Assembly (NCBI RefSeq): GCF_004376845.1
Contig: NZ_SNUW01000006.1
Coordinates: 186,001 to 250,000 of the forward strand
Direction of reading: 5' to 3'
DNA length: 64,000 nt
From: Psychromonas algarum
Lineage (GTDB): Bacteria > Pseudomonadota > Gammaproteobacteria > Enterobacterales > Psychromonadaceae
Shown: positions 36,441-46,031 of the stretch, in pieces
Layout: each line of letters starts with the position of its first letter
Position numbering within the stretch: position 1 is the stretch's first letter
Notes under the pieces: model-generated
What the model was told of the DNA's origin: nothing
Seen by the model: the letters and a program-made list of their open reading frames with translations, nothing else
Database searches by the model: none
Made by a program: the position numbers and the translations under genes

Positions 36441-36972
36441 AGATTTCCTTTCTATTTATATTAGTAATTAATAACTTTTGGTATTAGATAATGTTCAAGC
36501 AGTCATTACTAAAACCTATTCCATTGTTTTTCTAAGTAGTGAGCAGCAATAATAATGTATAAAAATATAAAGCGAATAAGATCATATGATGATCTGTAGT
36601 GGTATGATCTTATTAAGAAAGATATTCAATTGCAGCAAATATATAGCTTTGGTCACGTTAATTAGATTAAAGCTTCATTTTACTAACTACTAGCCTACAA
36701 CATAAATCAATATTAGTCGTTAAATTATAATATCTGTACTTTAATGACCAAACAGTTACATCTAATAGTTCATTAATTTACTTATTTTAGATAGAAAGTA
36801 AATAAAAGCCTTTATCTTAAGTTATAAACTACAGCATCAGGCTGAGAATAATCTTTTATTTTTTAATATTTAACACTTTAAAACTCACTATTTAGCAATT
36901 ATTTATGCCCCTTAGTTTGACATATTAAACAGTCACGGTAATCTTGCAGAAAATCAGAAAAAGAGAATACTC
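36441..36972. other. Divergent control region between the transglycosylase and xseB
   Basis: These 532 A+T-rich bases carry no supported gene. The right end holds the xseB promoter; the left end is the upstream region of the transglycosylase gene, with an AAGGAAA ribosome site before its ATG. Nothing else was recognised. Confidence 0.5.
36917..36944 (+). promoter_or_regulatory. Sigma-70 promoter of xseB-ispA-dxs
   Basis: TTGACA (36917-36922) and TAATCT (36939-36944) are 16 bases apart. Transcription would start near 36951, giving a leader of about 22 bases before the xseB ATG. Confidence 0.65.
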
Positions 36973-37206
36973 ATGGCCCTTAAAAAACCTGAAAATATGC
37001 AATATGAAGAAGCAATTGGTGAACTTGAACAGATTGTTCAACACCTAGAGCAAGGTGACCTACCATTAGAAGAAGCATTAAAACAATTTGAACGAGGTAT
37101 TTCATTAGCTCGTAGTAACAGCCAAAAATTACAACATGCACAACAACAGGTTAGCATTTTAATGCAAAATGATGTGCAAACACCTTTACAAGATTTTAAA
37201 GAATAG
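36973..37206 (+). CDS. xseB: Exodeoxyribonuclease VII small subunit
   Basis: XseB binds the large subunit XseA to form exonuclease VII. The 77 residues match the family with YEEAIGELEQIVQHLEQGDL and LEEALKQFERGI, forming a helical hairpin. It is first in the operon with ispA and dxs, as in E. coli. xseA is not in the window. Confidence 0.94.
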   Translation: MALKKPENMQYEEAIGELEQIVQHLEQGDLPLEEALKQFERGISLARSNSQKLQHAQQQVSILMQNDVQTPLQDFKE

Positions 37207-37237
37207 TTTTCTTATATTTCAATATTAAGCGGCCTAC

Positions 37238-38128
37238 ATGATCCAATTAACATCTGCAATGCAACAATACCAAGTGCGGGTAAATCAGCAACTTGAACAA
37301 TATATTTATCATAGCAACCCGATTGCAGAAACCTTAAATGAAGCAATGGCTTATGGTGCTTTATTAGGTGGAAAACGAGTCAGACCTTTTTTAGTTTATG
37401 CAGTTGGTGAAATGCTCGGTAGTAAATTAGAAACCCTTGACCCTATTGCGGCATCTATTGAATGTATTCATGCCTATTCATTAATTCATGATGATTTACC
37501 CGCTATGGATGACGACGCTTTACGCCGAGGCAACCCTACTTGCCACATAAAATATAATGATGCGACGGCAATTTTAGCTGGAGATGCATTACAAACATTA
37601 GCCTTTGATATTTTATCCTCGGATATGGAAGCAATATTACCTAGAGCACAGCTAAAAATTATCAGTACTTTAGCAAAAGCGTCAGGGGAAAAAGGCATGT
37701 GTGCTGGGCAACTTCTCGACATAACAGCTGAAAATACAGCGATCTCTTTAAACCAGCTACAAAACATCCATAATGCTAAAACAGGTGCTTTGATCATCGC
37801 TGCTGTACAAATGGGCGCCTTAACCAAAAATAATATTGAAGAGCATGAATTTGTATTATTGACTCAATTTGCGACTGCAATCGGGTTAGCTTTTCAAGTA
37901 CAAGACGACATCTTAGATGTTATTGGCAATACTGAAACACTAGGCAAACCACAAGGTTCAGATCAGCAATTAAATAAATCAACCTACCCAGCTTTATTAG
38001 GTTTAGAAGGCGCACAACAAAAAGCACATAGCTTATATCAAGAAGCACTTCATGCTTTATCACAATTGCCCTATAATACACAGTTACTTGAGTCGTTCGC
38101 TCATTACATCATCAAACGTGATAAATAA
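37238..38128 (+). CDS. ispA: Farnesyl diphosphate synthase (polyprenyl synthetase)
   Basis: IspA adds two isopentenyl diphosphates to dimethylallyl diphosphate. The 296 residues carry the two aspartate-rich motifs, DDLPAMDDD and DDILD, and the GGKRVRP segment. Its length fits E. coli IspA (299). The next gene starts two bases after the stop. Confidence 0.95.
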   Translation: MIQLTSAMQQYQVRVNQQLEQYIYHSNPIAETLNEAMAYGALLGGKRVRPFLVYAVGEMLGSKLETLDPIAASIECIHAYSLIHDDLPAMDDDALRRGNPTCHIKYNDATAILAGDALQTLAFDILSSDMEAILPRAQLKIISTLAKASGEKGMCAGQLLDITAENTAISLNQLQNIHNAKTGALIIAAVQMGALTKNNIEEHEFVLLTQFATAIGLAFQVQDDILDVIGNTETLGKPQGSDQQLNKSTYPALLGLEGAQQKAHSLYQEALHALSQLPYNTQLLESFAHYIIKRDK

Positions 38129-38130
38129 AT

Positions 38131-39993
38131 ATGCCATTGGATTTAAAAAATTACCCGTTACTCGCCAAAATAAACTACCCAGAAGATCTGCGTTTATTAA
38201 AAAAACAGCAGCTACCTGCGTTATGTGAAGAATTGCGTCAATTTTTATTAACCAGTGTTAGCCAAACCAGCGGTCACCTTGCATCAGGCCTAGGGGTTGT
38301 TGAATTAACGGTTGCTTTACATTATGTATATCACACTCCTTTTGATCATCTTATATGGGATGTAGGCCATCAAGCTTATCCTCATAAAATACTAACGGGT
38401 CGCCGTGATCAAATGGCAAGTATTCGACAGTTCAAAGGCTTACACCCATTCCCTTGGCGTGAAGAGAGTGAATATGATGTATTAAGTGTTGGTCATTCAT
38501 CAACTTCGATTGGTGCTGCTTTAGGGTTAGCGATTGCTGCTGAAAAAGAAAAGAAAGACCGTAAAGTAGTCGCTGTAATCGGTGATGGAGCAATTACTGC
38601 AGGCATGGCATTTGAAGCGTTAAATCATGCAGGTGCATTACATAACGATATGTTAGTTGTACTTAATGATAACGAAATGTCTATTTCTGAAAATGTAGGT
38701 GCATTAAATAATCATTTAGCCAAAATCCTCTCAGGTGATTTGTACACTCAATTACGCGAAGGTAGTAAAAAGGTATTATCAACATTACCTCCCATTAAAG
38801 AATTAGCTAAAAAAACTGAAGAACATTTAAAAGGCATGGTATCCCCTGCCACTATTTTTGAAGAGTTTGGCTTTAATTATATTGGCCCAATGGATGGTCA
38901 TAATGTAATGGATTTAGTTGATACTTTACGTAATATGCGCTCTCATTCAGGCCCTCAGTTTTTACATATCATGACCAAAAAAGGTAAAGGCTATAAGCAA
39001 GCTGAATTAGACCCTATTGGTTATCATGCGGTTCCTAAATTTACTCCAGATGAAGCATTACCAAAACCTAAAGCCAGTACCCCAACTTTTTCTCAGATAT
39101 TTGGTCAATGGCTAAATAATATGGCTGACCAAGATCCAAAATTAACAGCAATCACTCCTGCAATGCGTGAAGGTTCAGGCATGGTTGAGTTTTCAAAACG
39201 TCATCCAGATAAATACTACGATGTTGCCATTGCAGAACAGCATGCCGTCACATTAGCAGCAGGTATGGCCATTGCAGATTTAAATCCTATTGTTGCTATC
39301 TATTCTAGCTTTTTACAACGTGCATATGATCAGGTTATCCATGATGTAGCGATTCAAAACCTTGGGGTATTATTTGCAATAGATAGAGCTGGTGTGGTTG
39401 GAGCAGATGGGCCAACTCATCAAGGAGCTTACGATTTAAGTTTCTTACGCTGCGTACCTAATATGACCATAATGACGCCTTCCGATGAACAAGAATGCCG
39501 CGATATGTTATATACAGGACACTTATTAAATACGCCTGCAGCGGTCCGTTATCCACGTGGTAGTGGAACAGGCGTAGCAGTAAAACCAACAATGACACAG
39601 TTAGAAATAGGCAAAGCTAAACTAATTAAAGAAGGCAAAACAACACTTATTTTATGTTTTGGTACTTTTTTACAAGCAGCTATTCCTGTTGCAGAAAAAT
39701 TAAATACAACCTTAGTTGATATGCGTTTTGTTAAACCGTTAGATAAAGCATTATTAACGCAGCTTTCACAAACACACTCTCAAGTTGTAACCATTGAAGA
39801 AAATAGTATCGTAGGTGGCGCTGGCTCTGCAGTGAGTGAGTTTTTAACTACTCTACAATATCAAGGTAAAGTATTACATTTGGGTTTACCTGATACGTTT
39901 ATCGAACAAGGTACTCAGCAAGAAATTTATAGCATGTTAAAACTTGATAGTGAAGGCATTGAAGAGCAGATACTTAGTTTTTTTAGCAAATAA
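38131..39993 (+). CDS. dxs: 1-deoxy-D-xylulose-5-phosphate synthase
   Basis: Dxs condenses pyruvate and glyceraldehyde 3-phosphate, the first step of the MEP isoprenoid pathway. The 620 residues (E. coli 620) have the thiamine diphosphate motif [18 protein letters not shown]...NDNEMSIS, the catalytic glutamate in IAEQHAVT and the transketolase C-terminal domain. It is the last gene of xseB-ispA-dxs, the classic order. A dispersed-repeat copy and a long palindrome follow. Confidence 0.97.
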   Translation: MPLDLKNYPLLAKINYPEDLRLLKKQQLPALCEELRQFLLTSVSQTSGHLASGLGVVELTVALHYVYHTPFDHLIWDVGHQAYPHKILTGRRDQMASIRQFKGLHPFPWREESEYDVLSVGHSSTSIGAALGLAIAAEKEKKDRKVVAVIGDGAITAGMAFEALNHAGALHNDMLVVLNDNEMSISENVGALNNHLAKILSGDLYTQLREGSKKVLSTLPPIKELAKKTEEHLKGMVSPATIFEEFGFNYIGPMDGHNVMDLVDTLRNMRSHSGPQFLHIMTKKGKGYKQAELDPIGYHAVPKFTPDEALPKPKASTPTFSQIFGQWLNNMADQDPKLTAITPAMREGSGMVEFSKRHPDKYYDVAIAEQHAVTLAAGMAIADLNPIVAIYSSFLQRAYDQVIHDVAIQNLGVLFAIDRAGVVGADGPTHQGAYDLSFLRCVPNMTIMTPSDEQECRDMLYTGHLLNTPAAVRYPRGSGTGVAVKPTMTQLEIGKAKLIKEGKTTLILCFGTFLQAAIPVAEKLNTTLVDMRFVKPLDKALLTQLSQTHSQVVTIEENSIVGGAGSAVSEFLTTLQYQGKVLHLGLPDTFIEQGTQQEIYSMLKLDSEGIEEQILSFFSK

Positions 39994-40010
39994 ATTTTTT
40001 TTGTAAAAGT

Positions 40011-40125
40011 AAAAACAATTCAATTTAAGATAAAATTGACGTAAGCACTTGCTTCATTCTCGAAATTTATAACGAAGAATAAATTGTCTTAAGCAAAATT
40101 AGAGCAATTATTTACGATAATTGCT
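40011..40125 (-). repeat. Dispersed repeat, copy 3 (diverged)
   Basis: It shares AAAACAATTCAATT and CGAAATTTATAAC with copy 1 at matching spacing, and CAATTATTTACGAT replaces CAGCTATTTACTAT at the far end. Here the terminal small hairpin has grown into a perfect 22-bp palindrome (next entry). Confidence 0.6.
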
Positions 40126-40139
40126 CTAATTTTGCTTAG
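40091..40139. terminator. Perfect 22-bp palindrome between dxs and the peptide-binding protein gene
   Basis: Bases 40091-40112 and 40118-40139 are exact reverse complements around the loop TTACG. The right arm contains the last codons and stop of the minus-strand gene. There is no adjacent T run outside the stem, though the arms are A+T-rich. It is well placed to stop both convergent transcripts. Confidence 0.55.
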
Positions 40140-41655
40140 CAGCTTTAGTCTCCATTTTTAATAAAGACCAATACGGTATCGAGTTTGTGGAGAAGATATC
40201 CTGTAAATTAATATCCCCATTTTCAACCCAAACCTGATCCTGAAATAGCAATGGGATCACCCAATCATCTCTCTGTAATGATTCAAAATATTCTGATTTT
40301 TTCTGAAAGTCACTGACAATATTTTCTTCTGAAAATTTGTTTTTCAAATAATTAGTTAAAAAGCTATTACTAAAAAGTGCACTATAAACATTCTCACGGC
40401 TCATTAGTCGCGTATGCAAAGCAGTCACTGTAAAATCATAATAGAGGTTTGTTTTATTCCAAAGATCTTTAGATCCTGTTTTTTGAATCACTAATTTAAT
40501 ACCAATCTGATTAAGCATATAACTTAATGCATTCGCCACTTGCTCTGAATTCCCTAAGTTATCTAACATAACTAACATTGACATCTGCTTAGGTAATTTA
40601 ACATTCTTGAGCATTTTTTTGGCTTTATTTAAATCATATTCAGGTGGTGCTAAGCACATTTTCCCCATCTGTTCAGGTACTTTACTTTCAGCTAATGTCA
40701 TAAAAGAATTATTAACACGCCCACTATTGTTTAAGATATTTTTTAGCATACTTTGCTGATCAATAGCTAAGCGGATAGCTTTACGCACTTCTCTATTATG
40801 TAATACTGGTGATAATTTATCGTTGATAGTAAGAAAAATCGCATTCGATGAAGGCACCTTAATTAAATGCTTTCCAGAATTTCTTGAAAGATCATGTACG
40901 TTTTTATTGGGTACCGAGTAACTCACTTGCACATCATCAGCTAATAAAGCAAACAAACGAGATTGCGCATTTTTAATTCGCATGAAACGTAAATGCTTCA
41001 TTTCAGGTACCTGTCCCCAATAATGTTCATTGGCAATCACCTCAATACCTAATATTGGGTTAAATTTATATATTTGATACGGTCCAGTCCCCGAAATCGG
41101 TAACTTTTCAATAGGAGGTAGTAAAATAGAAGCGGCAGGATTAAGCAATGCCATATTGTTTTTATAAAAATCAGAATCAAGTATAAAAACATAAGTTAAA
41201 TAATCAAAAAGCTGAAAGTTCGTTAATGTAGAACGAATATCAAAACTGTATTTATTACGTTGTTTTATCGATTCTATTTTACTAAAAAAAACAGAATTAG
41301 TTTGCTTTTTAGCTTCTTGAAAAGACCAAATAACATCCTTAGATGTTAGTAGGTTACCAGAATGAAAATGGATATCAGGACGTAAATGAAAACGCACTGT
41401 TTTATTATCAATACGTTCCCAGTGTTCTACTAAACGCATCTCTAATTTATTTTGTGTCCCCCAACGAAATAAAGGATCAAAAAATAGATGTTTAAATTGC
41501 TGAGAAAATAATTCTTTACTAACAAAAGGATTAAATGAAGTTGGTGTTTTCTCTATCGCAATCGTGACAACAGGAGGAGTTAATACAGCTTGGCTCTGTG
41601 CAATACTATTTAATGCATAAAAGAGTAAAATAAAAACAAAACAACGCTGTAGCAT
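40126..41655 (-). CDS. Family 5 extracellular solute-binding protein (peptide/nickel type)
   Basis: The ATG at 41655 with a GGGGA site seven bases upstream gives 509 residues; the frame is open four codons further into pgpA. A signal peptide (about 1-20, ...NSIAQSQ) is followed by the SBP_bac_5 fold: PTSFNPFV, LFDPLFRWG, VRFHLRPDIHFHSG, TGPYQI and VRKAIRLAIDQ. It resembles the binding-protein half of SgrR but has no helix-turn-helix. No ABC permease or ATPase is nearby, so it is an orphan; its partner and ligand are unknown. It is the last gene of the rluF-thiL-pgpA run. Confidence 0.82.
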   Translation of the reverse strand: MLQRCFVFILLFYALNSIAQSQAVLTPPVVTIAIEKTPTSFNPFVSKELFSQQFKHLFFDPLFRWGTQNKLEMRLVEHWERIDNKTVRFHLRPDIHFHSGNLLTSKDVIWSFQEAKKQTNSVFFSKIESIKQRNKYSFDIRSTLTNFQLFDYLTYVFILDSDFYKNNMALLNPAASILLPPIEKLPISGTGPYQIYKFNPILGIEVIANEHYWGQVPEMKHLRFMRIKNAQSRLFALLADDVQVSYSVPNKNVHDLSRNSGKHLIKVPSSNAIFLTINDKLSPVLHNREVRKAIRLAIDQQSMLKNILNNSGRVNNSFMTLAESKVPEQMGKMCLAPPEYDLNKAKKMLKNVKLPKQMSMLVMLDNLGNSEQVANALSYMLNQIGIKLVIQKTGSKDLWNKTNLYYDFTVTALHTRLMSRENVYSALFSNSFLTNYLKNKFSEENIVSDFQKKSEYFESLQRDDWVIPLLFQDQVWVENGDINLQDIFSTNSIPYWSLLKMETKAAKQN

Positions 41656-41657
41656 TC

Positions 41658-42176
41658 TTATCCCCAATATTGGATCATAAAGAATAAAATGACTGCAGAG
41701 ATAATACCAGCCACAATATCATCAATCATGATCCCAAAACCACCATCAACTTTTTTGTCTAACCAACTGATTGGAAAAGGTTTTAAAACATCAAAAAAAC
41801 GAAATAAAAGAAAACCTACAGCGACCCAGATAACCGGAATCACTTGCCCTTGATGGTTCTCTGGGTAAAGCATTAAAACAGGCAGCATGGTTATCCAATA
41901 ACCTACAAACTCATCCCAAACAATCGCTTTGTGATCATGTACGCCCATTGCTTCACTGGTGGCATGACAAAACCAAAAACCAGCAAAACTGGTGATCACT
42001 AATGTTGCAACATACCATTCAATGCTCATCATCGCTAATAGGTAAAATAATGGAATAGCAGCGAGAGTACCAAAGGTTCCTGGCGCTTTAGGAGCTAAAC
42101 CACTACCAAAGCCAACTGCGGCAAAATGAATTGGATTAGAAAGTTTTAAACCTTTTAAATCATCACGATTTAACAT
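41658..42176 (-). CDS. pgpA: Phosphatidylglycerophosphatase A
   Basis: PgpA removes the phosphate from phosphatidylglycerol phosphate in the inner membrane. The 172 residues have the family motifs GFGSGLAPKAPGTFGTL, VWDEFVGYW and DDIVAG, with four membrane segments. It lies nine bases after thiL, the conserved thiL-pgpA pairing. Confidence 0.94.
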   Translation of the reverse strand: MLNRDDLKGLKLSNPIHFAAVGFGSGLAPKAPGTFGTLAAIPLFYLLAMMSIEWYVATLVITSFAGFWFCHATSEAMGVHDHKAIVWDEFVGYWITMLPVLMLYPENHQGQVIPVIWVAVGFLLFRFFDVLKPFPISWLDKKVDGGFGIMIDDIVAGIISAVILFFMIQYWG

Positions 42177-42185
42177 TTTGATACC

Positions 42186-43181
42186 TTATTTAAAATGATC
42201 CCAACCTGTACTTTTTAACGCTACAGCTTGTTTTTTATATGTAAACACTAATGATTGAGTCTCTTCATTCACTAATTGTTGTTGAGTGACTGTGCCTATA
42301 TCAAAGCAACTTAGATTTAATTTATTAAGTTCAAGTCTAAGCTTTATTAATTTTTCAGCTGAAATAGTAAATAACAATTCATAATCATCACCACCATTAA
42401 TAGCAAACTGCCAAGCTTGTTGCTTCGTTATATTGCCTGATTTGATTTCATCGAGCATCGCATCAGATAGGGGTAATTTATCTAGTGCGATTTCAGCATA
42501 ACACTGTGATTGTTTAAGAATGTGCGATAAATCCTGACTTAATCCATCGGATATATCGATACAGCTCGAAGCATGATCAACTAATGACTTAGCAAGTGCT
42601 AAGCGAGGCTCGGTCAATTCTAAAGCATCAATAAAAGGTTGGGGGTTAGTCAGTGTTAACGACTCTAGTTTTGCAGATAAACCTACAGCACCATCTCCTA
42701 ATGAACCACTCACACAAATAATATCACCCACTTTTGCATTGTTGCGAGTTAGCACTTTAGTCTTTTTCACCAAGCCTTTGGCGGAAACTGTAATTGATAA
42801 TGGTCCTTTTGTTGTATCTCCCCCCACTAACTGCACATTATATTGGTCAGCTAATGCAAAAAAACCTCGGCAAAATTCAGCTAACCAAACTTCGTTTATG
42901 CTTGGTAAAGTAATCGCTAATGAAACCCACTTTGCCGTTGCCCCCATCGCCGCTAAATCACTCAAATTAACAGCTAAAGATTTATAACCTAAACGGTAAG
43001 GATCAACGTCTTCAAAAAAATGTACACCACTCACTAAGCTATCTGTGGTGACAGCTAACTGATAATCTTGTGGAATATCTAAAATAGCGCAATCATCACC
43101 AATACCAATAACAACACCATTATCATCATTTTTTGGGCGTTGAAAATAGCGTTGAATAATATCAAACTCACCTTTACTCAT
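42186..43181 (-). CDS. thiL: Thiamine-monophosphate kinase
   Basis: ThiL makes thiamine diphosphate from the monophosphate. The 331 residues (E. coli 325) show GDDCAI, TTDSLVSGVHF, NLSDLAAMGA, GGDTT and DISDGLSQDL, the metal and nucleotide sites of the family. Its ATG overlaps the rluF stop by four bases. nusB, the usual upstream neighbour, is replaced by rluF here. Confidence 0.95.
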   Translation of the reverse strand: MSKGEFDIIQRYFQRPKNDDNGVVIGIGDDCAILDIPQDYQLAVTTDSLVSGVHFFEDVDPYRLGYKSLAVNLSDLAAMGATAKWVSLAITLPSINEVWLAEFCRGFFALADQYNVQLVGGDTTKGPLSITVSAKGLVKKTKVLTRNNAKVGDIICVSGSLGDGAVGLSAKLESLTLTNPQPFIDALELTEPRLALAKSLVDHASSCIDISDGLSQDLSHILKQSQCYAEIALDKLPLSDAMLDEIKSGNITKQQAWQFAINGGDDYELLFTISAEKLIKLRLELNKLNLSCFDIGTVTQQQLVNEETQSLVFTYKKQAVALKSTGWDHFK

Positions 43182-44143
43182 TTTCGTTTAAGTGTCATTT
43201 TAGGTTTTAAAGACAATGTGCCTTTATTATTTGAGGATGGTTTAGCATTTTTATTCACAAATACTTTTTTACTTTTTGCTGCTGGCTTTTCACTCTTACC
43301 GTAATAAGGACTCTTTTCTGAAGATTGCTTTTGACGAGATAGCTTTTCACTATTCACCGAATTTGTGGAAGTCCCTTTAGGTAAAGTTGTATTCACAGCC
43401 GTTTTAGATGAACCTGCAACAGCTTGGTTAATCTCAGCCATCTCTTTTTCGGACAAGTTACGCCATTGCCCTGCTTTTAAATTATTTAGCGTCACATTCA
43501 TAATACGAGTACGTTGTAAACGCGTTACTTCATAGCCTAAGTATTCGCACATACGACGAATTTGACGATTTAACCCTTGGGTCAAAATAATAGTAAATAC
43601 AAAACGGCTTTCAACTTTTACAATACAAGGTTTAGTAATCGTATCTAAAATCGGCACACCACGCTGCATGCGTTCAACAAATCGTTCACTTAAAGGTTGA
43701 TCAACCGTTACTCGATATTCTTTATCATGTGCATTTTCAGCGCGTAAGATTTTATTCACAATATCGCCATCACTGGTTAAAAAGATTAAACCTTCAGAAG
43801 GTTTATCTAAACGACCAATGGGAAAAATTCGTTCTTTATGTTTAATAGCATCAATGATATTGCCATACACATTACGCTCCGTGGTACAGGTAATACCAAT
43901 CGGTTTATTATATGCAATATAAATACGATCTGATTTATTAGCCGCTATTTTATTGATCCGTTTACCATCAACAAACACTTCATCGCCGGGCTGAACTTTA
44001 GTACCTAGCTCTGGCACTTTGCCATTAATTTTAACGCGACTTTGTTCAATTAACTTATCGGCTTCACGGCGAGAACAATAACCTGAATCACTGATAAATT
44101 TATTAAGACGTTTCTCGGTATCTTGACTCACAGTAAACCTCAA
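43178..44143 (-). CDS. rluF: 23S rRNA pseudouridine synthase RluF-type
   Basis: RluF modifies U2604 of 23S rRNA. The 321 residues have an N-terminal S4 RNA-binding domain (about 10-55), the catalytic motif GRLDKPSEGLIFLTSDG, and QGLNRQIRRMCEYLGYEV. A basic, low-complexity tail (about 245-321) rich in Lys/Ser extends beyond the catalytic domain. E. coli RluF has 290 residues and also a basic tail. It is first in the rluF-thiL-pgpA transcript. Confidence 0.88.
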   Translation of the reverse strand: MRFTVSQDTEKRLNKFISDSGYCSRREADKLIEQSRVKINGKVPELGTKVQPGDEVFVDGKRINKIAANKSDRIYIAYNKPIGITCTTERNVYGNIIDAIKHKERIFPIGRLDKPSEGLIFLTSDGDIVNKILRAENAHDKEYRVTVDQPLSERFVERMQRGVPILDTITKPCIVKVESRFVFTIILTQGLNRQIRRMCEYLGYEVTRLQRTRIMNVTLNNLKAGQWRNLSEKEMAEINQAVAGSSKTAVNTTLPKGTSTNSVNSEKLSRQKQSSEKSPYYGKSEKPAAKSKKVFVNKNAKPSSNNKGTLSLKPKMTLKRK

Positions 44144-44301
44144 TGCTATTTATTTAACGACTATCTAAGCGCTGTATTAAAGCATAATCAAGAAGTTAAC
44201 GGAAATGAAAAACAATAAACAAAGTACAACATCAGGATGCAAATGCAAGCAGAGAAAATTTGCTTTTTATCTGTTATCAGATGAATAAAATTCAGGCAAA
44301 A

Positions 44302-44329
44302 AAAAAGCTTCGCAAATGCGAAGCTTTTT
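44302..44329 (-). terminator. Terminator after tRNA-Leu
   Basis: The perfect 12-bp stem AAAAAGCTTCGC / GCGAAGCTTTTT around AAAT lies eight bases past the tRNA 3' end on the minus strand. Confidence 0.85.
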
Positions 44330-44337
44330 CTTAGAAT

Positions 44338-44423
44338 TGGTGCCCGGAGACGGACTTGAACCGTCACGACCATAAGTCGAGGGATTTTAAATCCCTTGTG
44401 TCTACCGATTTCACCACCCGGGC
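44338..44423 (-). tRNA. tRNA-Leu (anticodon UAA)
   Basis: The 86-base minus-strand gene folds as a class II tRNA with acceptor GCCCGGG/CTCCGGGC, a long variable arm and anticodon loop TTTAAAA giving TAA. The T arm is GGTTCAAGTCC-like. CCA is encoded. It is nearly identical to E. coli tRNA-Leu(UAA). A terminator follows. Confidence 0.95.
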
Positions 44424-44566
44424 TATTGCTTAAAGCGTTCTCAAGCAAGTGAGGCGTATTATAGAGAAGTTTATCTTAACCACAACCCCTAAACATGAAT
44501 AAAGCCAAATATTTTAACTGACTGCTGATAATTTCAACACATTGATATTTAACAAACAATTATTGT

Positions 44567-44737
44567 TTAAAATTCATACCCAGCCGTAAATATCGTTTCA
44601 TCGCCAGCACGTTTTTTAGAGGCTCCAGGGGAGTTTCCTAAGTATGCCATCTTAAATGCCGTATCAAAATAGGATCCTATATCTAAAGTTATACGTAAAC
44701 CGAAAGCATATTGAAGTTTTGTAACATGAGTTATTCG
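44567..44737 (-). pseudogene. Relic of an outer-membrane beta-barrel gene (C-terminal end)
   Basis: A minus-strand open stretch of about 56 codons, bounded by TAG and TAA, reads as barrel strands (KLQYAFGLRITLDIGSYF, then DTAFKMAYLGNSPG). It ends GDETIFTAGYEF, with the terminal phenylalanine of outer-membrane proteins. There is no start codon with a ribosome site and no signal peptide, and the reading frame stops about 25 bases before a dispersed-repeat end. It is probably the remaining 3' end of a lost gene. Confidence 0.55.
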
Positions 44738-44760
44738 CTAAATGTTTTGATTCATTGAAA

Positions 44761-44790
44761 TAATACCAATCACAGTAAATAGCTGATCTC
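44761..44790 (+). repeat. Dispersed repeat, end fragment
   Basis: The bases TACCAATCACAGTAAATAGC followed by TGATCT are identical or nearly so to the start of copies 1 and 2. The sequence after that diverges, so only about 30 bases are recognisable. Confidence 0.6.
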
Positions 44791-44908
44791 TTGATTGCGC
44801 TTAGAATAATAATTTTGATACTAATAAAACTTTAGCAATACTGAGGATAGTCATCAAAGCAATGCGCTTAACCTGGCTTTTGAAGTTTATTTAAACTGAA
44901 TTTTGAAA

Positions 44909-44979
44909 TTGACAAGTAAAAATAGGCCGAATACAATCCGACCTGTTTTTTTGAAAATAAAAGACTAGTTTTCTAGATA
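44909..44979 (+). promoter_or_regulatory. Tandem promoters before tRNA-Ala
   Basis: TTGACA (44909-44914) and TACAAT (44932-44937), spacer 17, form a near-consensus promoter. A second pair, TTGAAA (44951-44956) and TAGATA (44974-44979), spacer 17, would start transcription about ten bases before the tRNA. The first -10 lies in the loop of a weak hairpin followed by seven Ts, so its output might be attenuated. Confidence 0.55.
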
Positions 44980-44995
44980 ACAAAAATCATATTGT

Positions 44996-45071
44996 GGGGC
45001 TATAGCTCAGCTGGGAGAGCGCGACGCTGGCAGCGTTGAGGTCTGCGGTTCGATCCCGCATAGCTCCACCA
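44996..45071 (+). tRNA. tRNA-Ala (anticodon GGC)
   Basis: The 76-base gene has acceptor GGGGCTA/TAGCTCC, D arm GCTCAGCTGGGAGAGC, anticodon loop CTGGCAG (GGC), T arm GGTTCGATCCC and encoded CCA. It closely matches E. coli tRNA-Ala(GGC) outside the anticodon stem. Confidence 0.96.
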
Positions 45072-45101
45072 CTTTATGACCCTTAAAATGTCTACGTAAA
45101 A

Positions 45102-45965
45102 TTACTTTTTACGCTGACGAATCAAACCTTCTTGGATACTAGATGCAACTAATACTCCATCTCGAGTAAAGAACTGCCCTCTCACCAATCCTCGTCCATC
45201 TGATGCCACTGAACTTTCTACAGAATATAATAACCATTCATCTAAACGAAAATCATGATGGAACCACATTGAATGATCCACAGTAACCACTTGCATACCT
45301 TCCGTTAAATATGAAACACCATGAGGCTGTAATGCAGTAGGTAGAAAATTAAAGTCAGATGCGTAAGCTAATAAATAACGATGCACACGTAAATCATCGG
45401 GCATTTTGCCATTTGCTCTAAACCAAACTAAACGCTTGGGTGCTTCTACTTCAGGGTCAACTGGATGCACAAAACTAACAGGTCGCATCTCAATTGGTTT
45501 TTCTCCAACTAATTTATCACGAATAAAATCTGGTAGCATTTCAGTATGGATCAACGCCATTTCTTGTTCTGATATTAACGCTTCTGGATCGGGTGCCTCA
45601 GGCATTTTATCTTGATGTTCAAAGCCTTTTTCTGGTGCTTTAAATGATGCTGTCATATAGAAAATAGGTTTACCATTTTGCACTGCTTTGATACGTCGGG
45701 CAGACAAAGACTTACCATCTCTTATCCTTTCAACATCATAAACAATCGGTTGGTCAGTTTTACCTGCACGTAGAAAATAGGAGTGAAAGGAATGTACTTG
45801 TTGGCGAGCCTCTACTGTTTCTTTAGCTGCAGAAATAGCCTGTCCCATTACTTGTCCGCCAAAAACAATACCTAAGCCTAAATCTTGGCTTTGACCACGA
45901 AACAAATTCTCTTCTAGTTTTTCTAAACTCAATTGTTGTAAAAGATCGTTTAATACTTTACCCAT
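45102..45965 (-). CDS. tesB: Acyl-CoA thioesterase II
   Basis: TesB hydrolyses medium and long acyl-CoAs in the cytoplasm. The 287 residues (E. coli 286) form a double hot-dog with the family blocks [31 protein letters not shown], the aspartate in [10 protein letters not shown] and [16 protein letters not shown] site precedes the ATG. A terminator sits immediately upstream, so it may depend partly on readthrough from thrABC. Confidence 0.95.
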   Translation of the reverse strand: MGKVLNDLLQQLSLEKLEENLFRGQSQDLGLGIVFGGQVMGQAISAAKETVEARQQVHSFHSYFLRAGKTDQPIVYDVERIRDGKSLSARRIKAVQNGKPIFYMTASFKAPEKGFEHQDKMPEAPDPEALISEQEMALIHTEMLPDFIRDKLVGEKPIEMRPVSFVHPVDPEVEAPKRLVWFRANGKMPDDLRVHRYLLAYASDFNFLPTALQPHGVSYLTEGMQVVTVDHSMWFHHDFRLDEWLLYSVESSVASDGRGLVRGQFFTRDGVLVASSIQEGLIRQRKK

Positions 45966-45980
45966 TTTTTACTCCAAAAA

Positions 45981-46001
45981 AAGGACGTGTAATACGTCCT
46001 T
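45981..46001 (-). terminator. Terminator between thrC and tesB
   Basis: The stem AAGGACGT / ACGTCCTT with a five-base loop is followed by seven Ts on the minus strand, 31 bases after the thrC stop. The tesB ribosome site begins right after the T run. Confidence 0.8.
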
Positions 46002-46031
46002 ATCTAATGTTTAAAATGCCTATTATAATGC

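Noticed and set aside
44188-44448. 86-codon ORF across tRNA-Leu
   Set aside because: It reads through the tRNA gene and its terminator, so it is a shadow.
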